This document shows, in pieces, positions 1 through 7,042 of a stretch of 64,000 nucleotides of DNA. Source of the DNA: Coprococcus comes ATCC 27758. GTDB taxonomy: Bacteria > Bacillota > Clostridia > Lachnospirales > Lachnospiraceae. Each line of letters opens with the position of its first letter. The stretch's first letter is position 1. The position numbers and the translations under genes are program-made. The notes under the pieces are model-generated. The model did not search any database. It was not told where the DNA came from and saw only the letters and a list, made by a program, of their open reading frames with translations. The stretch spans positions 3,038,001 through 3,102,000 of the forward strand of contig NZ_CP102277.1 of NCBI RefSeq assembly GCF_025149785.1, given 5' to 3'.

Positions 1-411
1 CGTATGCTGTTTTCCAATGCTCCAGCAGGCGCAGATAATCGCATAGCACCCGGAAACAATACCGTTCCGTTTCCTTAAATCTCTGCTCCGCTGATTTTTG
101 TCGGGGCTGTGACCTGTTGTGACGCTTCCTATCTGGCGGTGCATTGCCGGATTTCTCATAGGAAACGCCGAAGTCCTCCGCAAGTCTGACCGCAGCTTCC
201 CGTTTCCCCAATCCATGTAGCAAAGCGGCAAAGTCGATCACATCCCCGGAAGCTCCGCAGCCGAAGCAGTAAAAGCGGCTGTCCACTTTCATGCTGGGCG
301 TGCGGTCATTGTGGAATGGACAGCAGACCATGCCGTTTCTCCCCACCCGGATTCCATAGAATGAAGCAGCCTGCCGGGTGGTAACAGACTGTTTCACCGC
401 TTCAAATACAT
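1..411 (-). CDS. CHC2 zinc-finger DNA primase-like protein, partial (runs off the left edge)
   Basis: The reading frame opens at an ATG at 411 and stays open to the window edge (137 codons). A GGAGGG ribosome binding site lies 8 bases before the ATG. Residues near 30-60 form a CHC2 zinc finger: CCPFHNDRTPSMKV followed by FYCFGCGASGDVIDF. This is the N-terminal zinc-binding domain of DnaG-type primases that reads the template strand. On mobilisable elements of clostridia, such proteins sit beside the MobA/MobL relaxase and probably prime replication of transferred DNA. The start lies 52 bp downstream of the mobL stop on the same strand, which suggests co-transcription. The catalytic TOPRIM part, if present, is beyond the window. 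Confidence 0.85.
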
Positions 412-462
412 TCAAATGCTCCCTCCATAAAAATGCCGGCAGCGGTAAAGCTGCCGGTTATG

Positions 463-1935
463 TCATAGCTCCATCTCGTGTTTCTTTCTCTGTACTTCCT
501 GTAGCTGCTCTCTCTGGCGCAGTGCGGTATCTACGGCGTTCTGCACCTGCCGCAGCCGTATCACTTCCTCCCGGAGCGGCTTGTGCTGCGGAGACAGTTC
601 GGCATACTCTGTTTTTAACTGTGCGTATTCCTGTTTCCATGCTTTCAGGGCAATGGGTTTTCCGTCCAGTTTTTCTTTCAGAATACGGCGGGCGGCATAA
701 AACAACCGTAACTCCGCATCGTGGGATGTTTCAAATTTCTCCCTCTGTTTCTTAAACTTGATATTGTTCAATTCCGTATGAACAGGTTTTAGCCGCTGGT
801 AATTCTCGCCCTCCCGTATCAATTCCTGCAATTCCTTTATCCGGGCAGATTTCTTTTTCATGGAGCCGCTTAACGCTTCAAATTCTTCGTTGACAGAAGA
901 AAGACGCTCCTGCAAATCCTCTAATGTGAGCAGCTTGTTTTCCGTCAGATAATTGACGGCTTCGGCAAACTGCTTTAAGTTTCCGGTTCTGGCTTTATTG
1001 CTCCATGCCCCTGCGTTGCGCTGGTTGTAATAAGCGATCAGCAGGTCGGCAAGGTTCGGTGTCTGCGGTTTGGAAAGTTCTTCTTTTACCTCTGCCATCC
1101 AGACAAACAGGGCTTTGATCTTCTTCCTCACATCCTGCATGAGCCGGTTGGTGGCTTTAATCCAGCGGTTCAGTTCCCCTTTCTCGGTGCGGATGCCCTT
1201 TACTTCCATCTGCCGGACATTAGCGCCCTCGTGGACAGTGGGTATCAGGTCAAGCCCCTGCCGCACATAGGAACGGTGGTCGATACGCACATCCAGCCCT
1301 TTTTCCTCAAATTTTGTATTAACGACAGCCGCCCACTGCTCCCGCCAGTGTTCCAGCGTTTCCGGCTCATGCCAGTCTGTTGTATGGACAGCGTTAAACA
1401 TATAATCGCCGTTTTTATCCCGGATTCGGTTTCCATCTTCATCAAGAAGATATTCCCGCCGCTGTTTTTGTCCCCATGTGCCATCCGGGTTCAAGGGGCG
1501 CATGGTTGTCATCACATGGAAATGCGGGTTAGGGATGCCGCCGTCCTCTTTCTCCGGGCTGTGAAAAGCAAGGTCGGCAATCATGCCTTTTGCCACAAAC
1601 TGCTCCTGCACGAACTTCCTCGCCAGCTCCATGTTTTCTTCCAGCGTCAATTCATTCTGCATGGCAATATCAAAGGAATAGGCAAGCTGGGCTTTGGGAT
1701 GTTTCTCGCAGTTCTCCACAGCATTCCAGAGGGTCGCCCGGTCAAGATATATTTCCGGCGCATGGGGCGGCAGCATGATTTCTGAAGCGATCACGCCGCC
1801 CTTTTTGGTGTAGTCGCTGACTTCTCCATAGTAGTTGCTGTAAAGACGCTCCCCGGCTCGGTAGGCTGCGCTGGCAATGGCGCTCTGACCGGCGCTGCGC
1901 TTTATCTGTGCGATTGAAAAATGATAAAGTGCTAT
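463..1935 (-). CDS. MobA/MobL family relaxase (MOBQ), apparent ATA start
   Basis: This is the relaxase that would nick the element's oriT and lead the strand into a recipient. The frame fits the family from residue 1 (ALYHFSIAQIKRSAGQSA) and contains AAYRAGERLY, whose Tyr25 matches the position of the catalytic tyrosine in RSF1010 MobA. The metal-binding histidines are in PNPHFHVMTT (around residue 125). The C-terminal third is charged and probably coiled coil. The codon where the family starts is ATA (1933-1935), directly after the TAA of the upstream gene; no ATG, GTG or TTG lies between that codon and the upstream in-frame stop. The first ordinary start is a GTG at 1794, which would remove Tyr25. 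Either ATA is used weakly or the gene is inactivated by a G-to-A change. Confidence 0.85.
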   Translation of the reverse strand: MALYHFSIAQIKRSAGQSAIASAAYRAGERLYSNYYGEVSDYTKKGGVIASEIMLPPHAPEIYLDRATLWNAVENCEKHPKAQLAYSFDIAMQNELTLEENMELARKFVQEQFVAKGMIADLAFHSPEKEDGGIPNPHFHVMTTMRPLNPDGTWGQKQRREYLLDEDGNRIRDKNGDYMFNAVHTTDWHEPETLEHWREQWAAVVNTKFEEKGLDVRIDHRSYVRQGLDLIPTVHEGANVRQMEVKGIRTEKGELNRWIKATNRLMQDVRKKIKALFVWMAEVKEELSKPQTPNLADLLIAYYNQRNAGAWSNKARTGNLKQFAEAVNYLTENKLLTLEDLQERLSSVNEEFEALSGSMKKKSARIKELQELIREGENYQRLKPVHTELNNIKFKKQREKFETSHDAELRLFYAARRILKEKLDGKPIALKAWKQEYAQLKTEYAELSPQHKPLREEVIRLRQVQNAVDTALRQREQLQEVQRKKHEMEL

Positions 1936-1937
1936 CC

Positions 1938-2255
1938 TTAGTCACCGCCTTTCTCCTGCCCGGAAATACGGGCGTGGTTCTCTGCGGCAGACCGGATGAA
2001 TTGCCCTGCCTGCGGCAGATTCAAAATGCTTTCCATGAGGGAATAAAATTCCGTTTCGGTCAGCTCCTTTGTCTGTGGCGCAATGCTCTCAATGGCTGCC
2101 CCACGGGTAATCAGCCGGTGCGTCCTCTGTTTCCGGGAACCGCTTTCCAGATACGCCTGCCGGTTTTTCAAACGCTGCATTTTCCGTTTTTCCCGTTCCA
2201 GCAGGACAGTGGTTTTTTCATATTCCTGCTTCAACTGTTCCAAAGATTTTTCCAT
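1938..2255 (-). CDS. DUF3847 family protein
   Basis: A 105-residue, highly charged protein that I place in DUF3847, a family found next to mobA/mobL genes on clostridial mobile elements. The N-terminal half (EKSLEQLKQEYEKTTVLL and on) is predicted coiled coil, and residues near 45-60 are basic. The start at 2255 is preferred over an upstream in-frame start at 2294 because the family begins at MEKSLEQLK and a purine-rich GGATGTGAG precedes it. Its stop is two bases before the relaxase start position, so the two genes are translationally coupled. The function is unknown; an accessory role in relaxosome formation is a guess from context. Confidence 0.75.
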   Translation of the reverse strand: MEKSLEQLKQEYEKTTVLLEREKRKMQRLKNRQAYLESGSRKQRTHRLITRGAAIESIAPQTKELTETEFYSLMESILNLPQAGQFIRSAAENHARISGQEKGGD

Positions 2256-2541
2256 GTTCTCACATCCTTTACTTATAAGATAAAGAAAGACCATCCGCAG
2301 ACAGTCCGTATGTCAGTGCTTCTATAAACCCCGATGAAAAGGGAAAACCGCAGAGCGGATTTCTCTTTGCGGCGGGTACACAGGGGATAGCCGCTTTAGC
2401 GGCGCAAGGGGGTGTAGCCACCTTGTCGGAGCGAAGCGAACGCAGACCTCGGATTGCTGATTTTATCAGCGGCAGAGGTAAGCTCCGCAGGACGCACGAT
2501 ACATGGTCTTTAGACTATGTATAGAAGTGCGCCCTTAGTTC
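2256..2541. other. Non-coding mobilisation region with stacked inverted repeats
   Basis: There is no credible gene here. The region contains several small inverted repeats in series: GCCGCTTTAGCGGC near 2390, a GGTG...CACC pair near 2411, and the repeat plus nick-like core described separately as oriT. This density of hairpins upstream of a relaxase operon is typical of transfer origins and their relaxosome-binding sites. Confidence 0.6.
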
Positions 2542-2550
2542 CTAAGGGAT
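2499..2550 (-). other. Putative origin of transfer (oriT), MOBQ-type nick core
   Basis: An inverted repeat (ATACAT..GTCTTTAGAC..ATGTAT, 2499-2522) sits immediately before AAGTGCGCCCTTA (2525-2537). From memory of the RSF1010/pSK41/pIP501 class of origins, the nick region conserves (T)AAGTGCGCCCT just after an inverted repeat, and that is the arrangement here. The relaxase of the same MOBQ family lies 560 bp away. A second short repeat, CCCTTAGTTCCTAAGGG (2532-2548), follows. The strand label is only nominal; nicking has not been shown. Confidence 0.6.
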
Positions 2551-2745
2551 TTTGCCGTTTCCGGCAGTTTTGTCCTTTTTCTTGGAACGCTTGGAAAGAT
2601 ACTTCGGGCAGTCAACCACAACCGCCCGGAAGCTCTGTTTACATTCGTGCTGGCATTTCCGGCACAGTTCGTTGTAAGTGATACGGCTGCGATCATTTAA
2701 GAAGAAAGACCATTCCAGCCGCCGCTTGTTGCTCATTCTTGCCAT
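2542..2745 (-). CDS. Small cysteine-containing mobile-element protein
   Basis: A 67-residue basic protein with ELCRKCQHECKQSF, a CxxC-x3-C cluster, and one further Cys in VVDCPKYL, which suggests a small zinc-binding fold. The C-terminus is a Lys/Arg run. A GGAG ribosome binding site lies before the ATG. I recognise it only as a conserved hypothetical that travels with the MobL/DUF3847 module. Position next to oriT and the zinc-ribbon look would suit a relaxosome accessory DNA-binding protein, but that is inference. Confidence 0.6.
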   Translation of the reverse strand: MARMSNKRRLEWSFFLNDRSRITYNELCRKCQHECKQSFRAVVVDCPKYLSKRSKKKDKTAGNGKIP

Positions 2746-2891
2746 AACCGGCTCCTTTCTCCATTTCTATCTGATGTACACAGATAGGCTGTTTTGGTGT
2801 AGCGTCTCGGTATCATTTTTAAGGTTTTTTCCCTCTGTATGCCCCTTTGGAAAGTGCGGCAGTATTGCAGTCAGGGAATGATACCTCATGC

Positions 2892-3116
2892 TTATTTGTC
2901 GCTTCTCGGTACGGTTTCGGAGCCTTTTGCCATCCATTCAAAGAAAGCAATTTTGCTGACCTTGATAAGCCTACCCCTGCGGAACGCCGGAAAGCCGGGT
3001 GTGTGTACCAGCTCATAGGCGCTCGCTCTTGAAATTCCCATAATCCGCTGAATGTCCGCCACATCCAGAACCAGCGGTAAATCCTCGTAGCTGTTCAATC
3101 TCTTTTTATCGTTCAT
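2892..3116 (-). CDS. Excisionase-like helix-turn-helix protein
   Basis: A 74-residue protein with a MerR-like helix-turn-helix of the HTH_17/excisionase type: VLDVADIQRIMGISRASAYE followed by the wing FPAFRRGRLIKVSKIAFFEW. Such proteins bind DNA at element ends or promoters, directing excision or regulating transfer genes. The start at 3116 is chosen over an upstream start because GGGAGGAACAG lies just before it. It is transcribed leftward towards the mobilisation genes. No partner integrase remains intact in the window. Confidence 0.8.
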   Translation of the reverse strand: MNDKKRLNSYEDLPLVLDVADIQRIMGISRASAYELVHTPGFPAFRRGRLIKVSKIAFFEWMAKGSETVPRSDK

Positions 3117-3331
3117 TCTGTTCCTCCCATAAATCAAATAGGTTAAAATGCTTCCTGCTGCCGTTCTCCCCAAAAGCCGTTTTCCTGCCCCATTCCTGCG
3201 GTGTTTCCCTGCATTGGTGCGCCGGATGCGTCACTTCTCCTGCCGGTCATATCCCTTTTGGACGGTCATTCACTTGTCAAGGTACTGTGTGGCACGAAAT
3301 TACCAACTACAATCATCATAGCGGACTATCC

Positions 3332-3360
3332 TTGACAAAACAATGCTTCTGCGATACCAT
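3332..3360 (+). promoter_or_regulatory. Promoter for the DUF6076 gene
   Basis: TTGACA (3332-3337), a 17-base spacer and TACCAT (3355-3360), a near-consensus sigma-A promoter 58 bp before the start codon at 3419. The -35 lies in the right arm of an inverted repeat TTGTCAAGG (3274-3282) / CCTTGACAA (3330-3338), so a repressor or the excisionase-like protein could bind across it. The rest of 3117-3418 shows no gene. Confidence 0.6.
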
Positions 3361-3418
3361 GAGTGTAACGGATATAACTAAATTATATAATTACCATAGA
3401 TAAAGGCAGGGGATAGGG

Positions 3419-4459
3419 ATGGAGAATCAGTTTATACGGCATGAGCCATGTTTTGAGAGGATTTTGTTTGTCCTGACGCTGGACAGGAAGAAAATGAAAG
3501 AGCGGATTTTGATTGGGGAAGAACAGCAGATCCGCTTCCGGCTGAACGGGAGCCAAAACGCAGAGGTGCTTTGTGATATGACACGCCCGCTGGGAACTTT
3601 TTTGATAAACTTTGAGCGTGACACGGACAGAGATTGGAACTTATACGGGCTTTCTCCACTGCGACAAGCCCTCCACTCCAACCGATGGAAACAGCCGGAG
3701 CTGGAGCAGGCGGCAAGCGAATTTCTCTGGGGAAAATATCTTAGCAACGACCCTCTGAAAATGTATGTAGCGTTCCGTATCTGGAACAGCTATCTGCTTG
3801 CCAGAGAACCCCGTGACCGTAACGCTGCCTGTGACCGCTTCATGGATAAAATGAGCAGCCTGACCGGGGTATTCCATAACGAAGCCATGACCTTTGACAG
3901 GGAGACAGGAAAACCGAAACATTTTCAAGCGGGCAGCCTTTATTTCAAAGGCGCACCGTCAGAAGATACCCGGCTTGACCTCTGGTTCCCGGACAACCGG
4001 CGCACAGAAGAATGTGTGTCTGCCTATGCGTCCCTCTACCCGTTGATTACCTATTATTTGAACCGGCTGAATGACTGGGGGCTTTGCTTCCGGCAGTGCA
4101 AGGTCTGTGGGAAATATTTTCTGGCAAAGAGCCAGCGGTATGAGCTGTGCAGCGACAAGTGCCGCAAAGCACAGGCGCTTCAAAACAAGCGGGAATTTGA
4201 CGAAAGGGCAAGAGAAAATAACTATGATCTGCTTTATAAAAATGAATGCCAGAACTGGCGCAACAAAATAAACCGGGTAAAAAATACCGCAGGCTTTCCG
4301 GCTGACCGTCTGGAAAAAATACAGGCTGCCTTTTCCGACTTTAAGAAAGAAGCCTTACAGAGAAAAAAGGCTGTAAAAACAGGAACAGCCAGCCCGAAAG
4401 AATTTACGGACTGGCTGTATCAGCAGAGTAATGTAATTGTGGAGCTGACTGAATACTAA
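3419..4459 (+). CDS. DUF6076 domain-containing protein with C-terminal zinc motif
   Basis: A 346-residue protein that I place in DUF6076, common on Firmicutes mobile elements. The N-terminal two-thirds has no recognisable catalytic motif. Residues near 235-260 carry CKVCGKYFLAKSQRYELC and then CRKAQ, a treble-clef-like pair of CxxC and Cx3C motifs that also occurs in small nucleic-acid-binding proteins. The tail is basic and helical. A GGCAGGGGATAGGG purine run serves as ribosome binding site. It lies between the mobilisation genes and the first two-component/ABC module and faces away from the former. The function is unknown. Confidence 0.7.
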   Translation: MENQFIRHEPCFERILFVLTLDRKKMKERILIGEEQQIRFRLNGSQNAEVLCDMTRPLGTFLINFERDTDRDWNLYGLSPLRQALHSNRWKQPELEQAASEFLWGKYLSNDPLKMYVAFRIWNSYLLAREPRDRNAACDRFMDKMSSLTGVFHNEAMTFDRETGKPKHFQAGSLYFKGAPSEDTRLDLWFPDNRRTEECVSAYASLYPLITYYLNRLNDWGLCFRQCKVCGKYFLAKSQRYELCSDKCRKAQALQNKREFDERARENNYDLLYKNECQNWRNKINRVKNTAGFPADRLEKIQAAFSDFKKEALQRKKAVKTGTASPKEFTDWLYQQSNVIVELTEY

Positions 4460-4472
4460 ATTTTTTTCTCGT

Positions 4473-4505
4473 TGTGAGGTTTCTGTGACATTTTGCTGAT
4501 ACTAT
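4473..4505 (+). promoter_or_regulatory. Response-regulator type promoter of the first two-component module
   Basis: Direct heptamers TGTGAGG (4473-4479) and TGTGACA (4484-4490) start 11 bp apart, and a -10-like TACTAT begins at 4500, 16 bp after the second heptamer. The same heptamers, spacing and distance recur before the ABC genes at 6299-6331. OmpR-family regulators usually bind tandem direct repeats one helical turn apart that replace the -35 box, so autoregulation is the simplest reading. Confidence 0.6.
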
Positions 4506-4528
4506 AAAAAGAAAAAGGATGTGATACT

Positions 4529-5212
4529 ATGCGAATACTGGTTGTTGAAGATGACCAGCTTTTGAATAAGACATTAAGCTATAATCTGTCGGCTGTCGGA
4601 TATTCCGTGGATGGGGCTATGTCAAAGGCTGTTGCCATAAGATTTCTTGAAAAACAGGACTATGATTTAATCGTTTTGGATGTCAATCTGCCGGATGGGA
4701 ACGGATTTGATATATGCCGCGAGGTAAAAGAACGCCGTCCCGATACCGCCGTGATTTTTCTAACCGCAAATGATATGGAAAGCGATATGCTGAAAGGATT
4801 TGAATTGGGCGCAGATGATTATGTAACAAAGCCCTTTCCTATCAGCGTGTTCCAAAAGAAAGTATCTGCTTTACTGAACCGCATTTCAGCACAATCCGGC
4901 GGAGATTTCTACGATGATGGGAATTTGTATATCAATTTTTCCGAATTATCAGCGTGTCTTGCAGGACAGCCGATTACCCTTACATCATTGGAATATCGTT
5001 TACTAAAAGTGCTGACAAGAAATTCTCAAACTGTCCTGACCCGGCAGGTATTGCTTGAAAAGCTGTGGGATGCAGATGAAAATTATGTGGATGAACACGC
5101 ACTTACCACAACGATCAGCCGCATCCGCAGTAAAATTGAAACGAACCGGCATTCCTACATCAAAACCGTTTACGGTATGGGCTATATGTGGATTGGAGGA
5201 GTGCAAAAATGA
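4529..5212 (+). CDS. OmpR-family response regulator (module 1)
   Basis: A 227-residue regulator: receiver domain with the acidic pocket EDD near residue 7, the phospho-acceptor Asp in LIVLDVNLPDGNGFD (about 52), Thr in VIFLTAND and Lys in YVTKPF, followed by a winged-helix output domain ending in TVYGMGYMW. It is the partner of the kinase encoded next, whose ATG overlaps its TGA. Together with the downstream ATPase and permease it forms a sensing and export module of the type that confers protection against cell-envelope-active peptides in Firmicutes. The inducer cannot be read from the sequence. Confidence 0.9.
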   Translation: MRILVVEDDQLLNKTLSYNLSAVGYSVDGAMSKAVAIRFLEKQDYDLIVLDVNLPDGNGFDICREVKERRPDTAVIFLTANDMESDMLKGFELGADDYVTKPFPISVFQKKVSALLNRISAQSGGDFYDDGNLYINFSELSACLAGQPITLTSLEYRLLKVLTRNSQTVLTRQVLLEKLWDADENYVDEHALTTTISRIRSKIETNRHSYIKTVYGMGYMWIGGVQK

Positions 5213-6240
5213 TTTCAAAAAAACTCTCCTTAAATAAAGTCTGCATAATACTGGCAACTACCATTTTACTTTTATCCGTGGTCATGTTTTCGGTTCTATA
5301 TATCCTGACCAAAGAAATGTCTGTGGTATTTTGTAGCATGGCGTTCTGTCTGCTTTTTCTGCTTTGTGTTACTGTTTTTGTGATACTGATAAGGCAAAAG
5401 CTGACTTTGTTTTCTGAAATGCTTTGCTGCACCTTAGACGAAATGATGAATGGAAAAATAGATATATCACAGGTTGCCGAAGAAGAAAACCTATTTTATA
5501 AAATCAATCATCGGCTGGTGCGCCTTTATGAGGTTATGCAGGAAAGCAAAAACAGCGTTGCCAGTGAACGAGCTGACTTACAGGAGTTGATTTCCGATAT
5601 TTCTCATCAGGTAAAGACACCGATAGCAAACTTAAAAATGATAAATGCCACCTTATTAGAACAAGAAGTGCCACAGGATAAACAGCGGGAATTTCTACTT
5701 GCCAGTGGCACACAGCTTGATAAACTGGATTTCTTAATGCAGGCTATGATAAAAACTTCCCGACTTGAAACTGGCGTCATCTCACTTGAAAAGAAACAGC
5801 AGCCCATCTATGATACTCTGGCTATGGCTCTGGGCGGTATCTTTCTGAACGCTGAAAGAAAGCACATACAAGTTGAAGTAAACTGCCCGGAAACATTGGT
5901 TGTTTCCCATGACCGCAAATGGACAGCAGAAGCCTTATTTAACATATTGGATAATGCAGTTAAGTACACGCCAGAGTACGGTTCTATTCGTGTTTGCGTT
6001 GAAAGCTGGGAAATGCACCTAAAAGTCAGCGTTACTGACACCGGCAAAGGTATTCCCGAAAACCAGCAGGGAGCAATTTTTAGGCGCTTTTATCGGGAAG
6101 AAAATGTCCATGATATAGAGGGAATCGGCATTGGGCTGTATCTCGCAAGGGAAATTATTAGCTTACAGAACGGTTATATACAAGTAACTTCTCAAGTAGG
6201 AACAGGCTCAACATTCTCCGTTTTTCTTCCCCATGAATAA
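5209..6240 (+). CDS. Sensor histidine kinase, intramembrane-sensing type (module 1)
   Basis: A 343-residue kinase starting at the ATG in the ATGA overlap with the regulator. Two transmembrane helices (about residues 8-30 and 36-58) are separated by only a few residues, so there is no extracellular sensor domain. This matches BceS-like kinases, which take their signal from the partner ABC permease. The dimerisation box is SDISHQVKTPIANLK (His near 135), and the ATP-binding domain has N (NILDNAVKYT), G1 (DTGKGIPE) and G2 (GIGIGLYL) boxes. An alternative start at 5188 would lie inside the regulator and lacks a clear ribosome binding site, whereas GGAGG precedes 5209. Confidence 0.9.
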   Translation: MISKKLSLNKVCIILATTILLLSVVMFSVLYILTKEMSVVFCSMAFCLLFLLCVTVFVILIRQKLTLFSEMLCCTLDEMMNGKIDISQVAEEENLFYKINHRLVRLYEVMQESKNSVASERADLQELISDISHQVKTPIANLKMINATLLEQEVPQDKQREFLLASGTQLDKLDFLMQAMIKTSRLETGVISLEKKQQPIYDTLAMALGGIFLNAERKHIQVEVNCPETLVVSHDRKWTAEALFNILDNAVKYTPEYGSIRVCVESWEMHLKVSVTDTGKGIPENQQGAIFRRFYREENVHDIEGIGIGLYLAREIISLQNGYIQVTSQVGTGSTFSVFLPHE

Positions 6241-6250
6241 CCTGTTTTTT

Positions 6251-6331
6251 TGAAATGTCACAGAATTGTGACATTTCAGGGCAATTTATTATATCGGCTG
6301 TGACATTTCTGTGAGGTTTGGTCGTTACAAT
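6251..6331 (+). promoter_or_regulatory. Operator and promoter of the module 1 ABC genes
   Basis: A perfect 12-bp inverted repeat TGAAATGTCACA-GAAT-TGTGACATTTCA spans 6251-6278. It is followed by direct heptamers TGTGACA (6299-6305) and TGTGAGG (6310-6316) starting 11 bp apart, and a -10 box TACAAT at 6326-6331, 16 bp after the second heptamer. The inverted repeat contains the same heptamer, so the cognate regulator probably binds both. No run of T follows the repeat, which argues against a terminator. Confidence 0.65.
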
Positions 6332-6363
6332 GGATTTATCAAAAAGAAAGGATGGTGTTCTTT

Positions 6364-7029
6364 ATGAGCATTTTGCAAACGACTGAACTGAAAAAATATT
6401 ATGGCGCAAAGCCGAACATTACCAGAGCCTTGGATGGTGTGACCCTCTCCATTGAAAAGGGCGAATTTGTAGCCATCGTAGGAACCTCCGGCAGCGGCAA
6501 ATCCACTCTGCTGAACATGATTGGCGGGCTGGATGTGCCTACCTCCGGCAAGGTTATTGTGGATGGGCGTGAACTCTCCACATTAAAAGATGAGCAGCTT
6601 ACTATCTTCCGTAGGAGAAAGATTGGCTTCATCTTCCAGAACTACAATCTGGTTCCGGTGCTAAATGTCTACGAAAACATCGTGCTGCCTGTGGAGCTGG
6701 ACGGAAACAAAGTAGACAAGAAGTTTATGAAAGAAGTAGTGCAGATGCTGGGGCTGGAGGATAAGCTGAACAATATGCCCAACAACCTCTCCGGCGGTCA
6801 GCAACAGCGTGTGGCGATTGCCCGCGCTCTGGTGTCGAAGCCCGCTATCGTTCTGGCAGACGAACCTACCGGCAACCTGGACAGCAAGACCAGCAGTGAT
6901 GTGCTGGGGCTTTTGAAAGTAACCAGCCAGAAATTTCAACAAACTCTTGTAATGATTACTCATAACAATGAGATCGCCCAGCTCGCCGACCGTATTATTC
7001 GGATTGAGGATGGCAAAATCGTACAGTAA
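6364..7029 (+). CDS. ABC transporter ATP-binding protein (module 1)
   Basis: A 221-residue ATPase of the LolD/MacB/BceA class. Walker A is [12 protein letters not shown] (about residue 39), the Q-loop is in [12 protein letters not shown], the signature is [16 protein letters not shown], Walker B is [14 protein letters not shown] and the switch His is in MITHNNE. The start at 6364 is chosen because AAAGGATGG precedes it. The permease follows after 13 bp. It powers the FtsX-type permease rather than a classical importer. It is strongly similar, motif for motif, to the ATPase of the second module at 16260. Confidence 0.93.
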   Translation: MSILQTTELKKYYGAKPNITRALDGVTLSIEKGEFVAIVGTSGSGKSTLLNMIGGLDVPTSGKVIVDGRELSTLKDEQLTIFRRRKIGFIFQNYNLVPVLNVYENIVLPVELDGNKVDKKFMKEVVQMLGLEDKLNNMPNNLSGGQQQRVAIARALVSKPAIVLADEPTGNLDSKTSSDVLGLLKVTSQKFQQTLVMITHNNEIAQLADRIIRIEDGKIVQ

Positions 7030-7042
7030 AGGGGGCGGGACT

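Noticed and set aside
1231-1785. Long plus-strand frames opposite the relaxase gene
   Set aside because: They lie antisense to a well-supported relaxase, have no family features and no ribosome binding site; they are shadow frames of G+C-rich coding sequence.
1742-1945. Minus-strand frame starting with a GTG near the relaxase start
   Set aside because: It overlaps the relaxase N-terminus in another frame and resembles no protein; the relaxase frame shows family homology throughout.
6251-6278. Inverted repeat after the module 1 kinase as a terminator
   Set aside because: No T run follows on either side, and the same heptamers recur in promoter position; an operator fits better.
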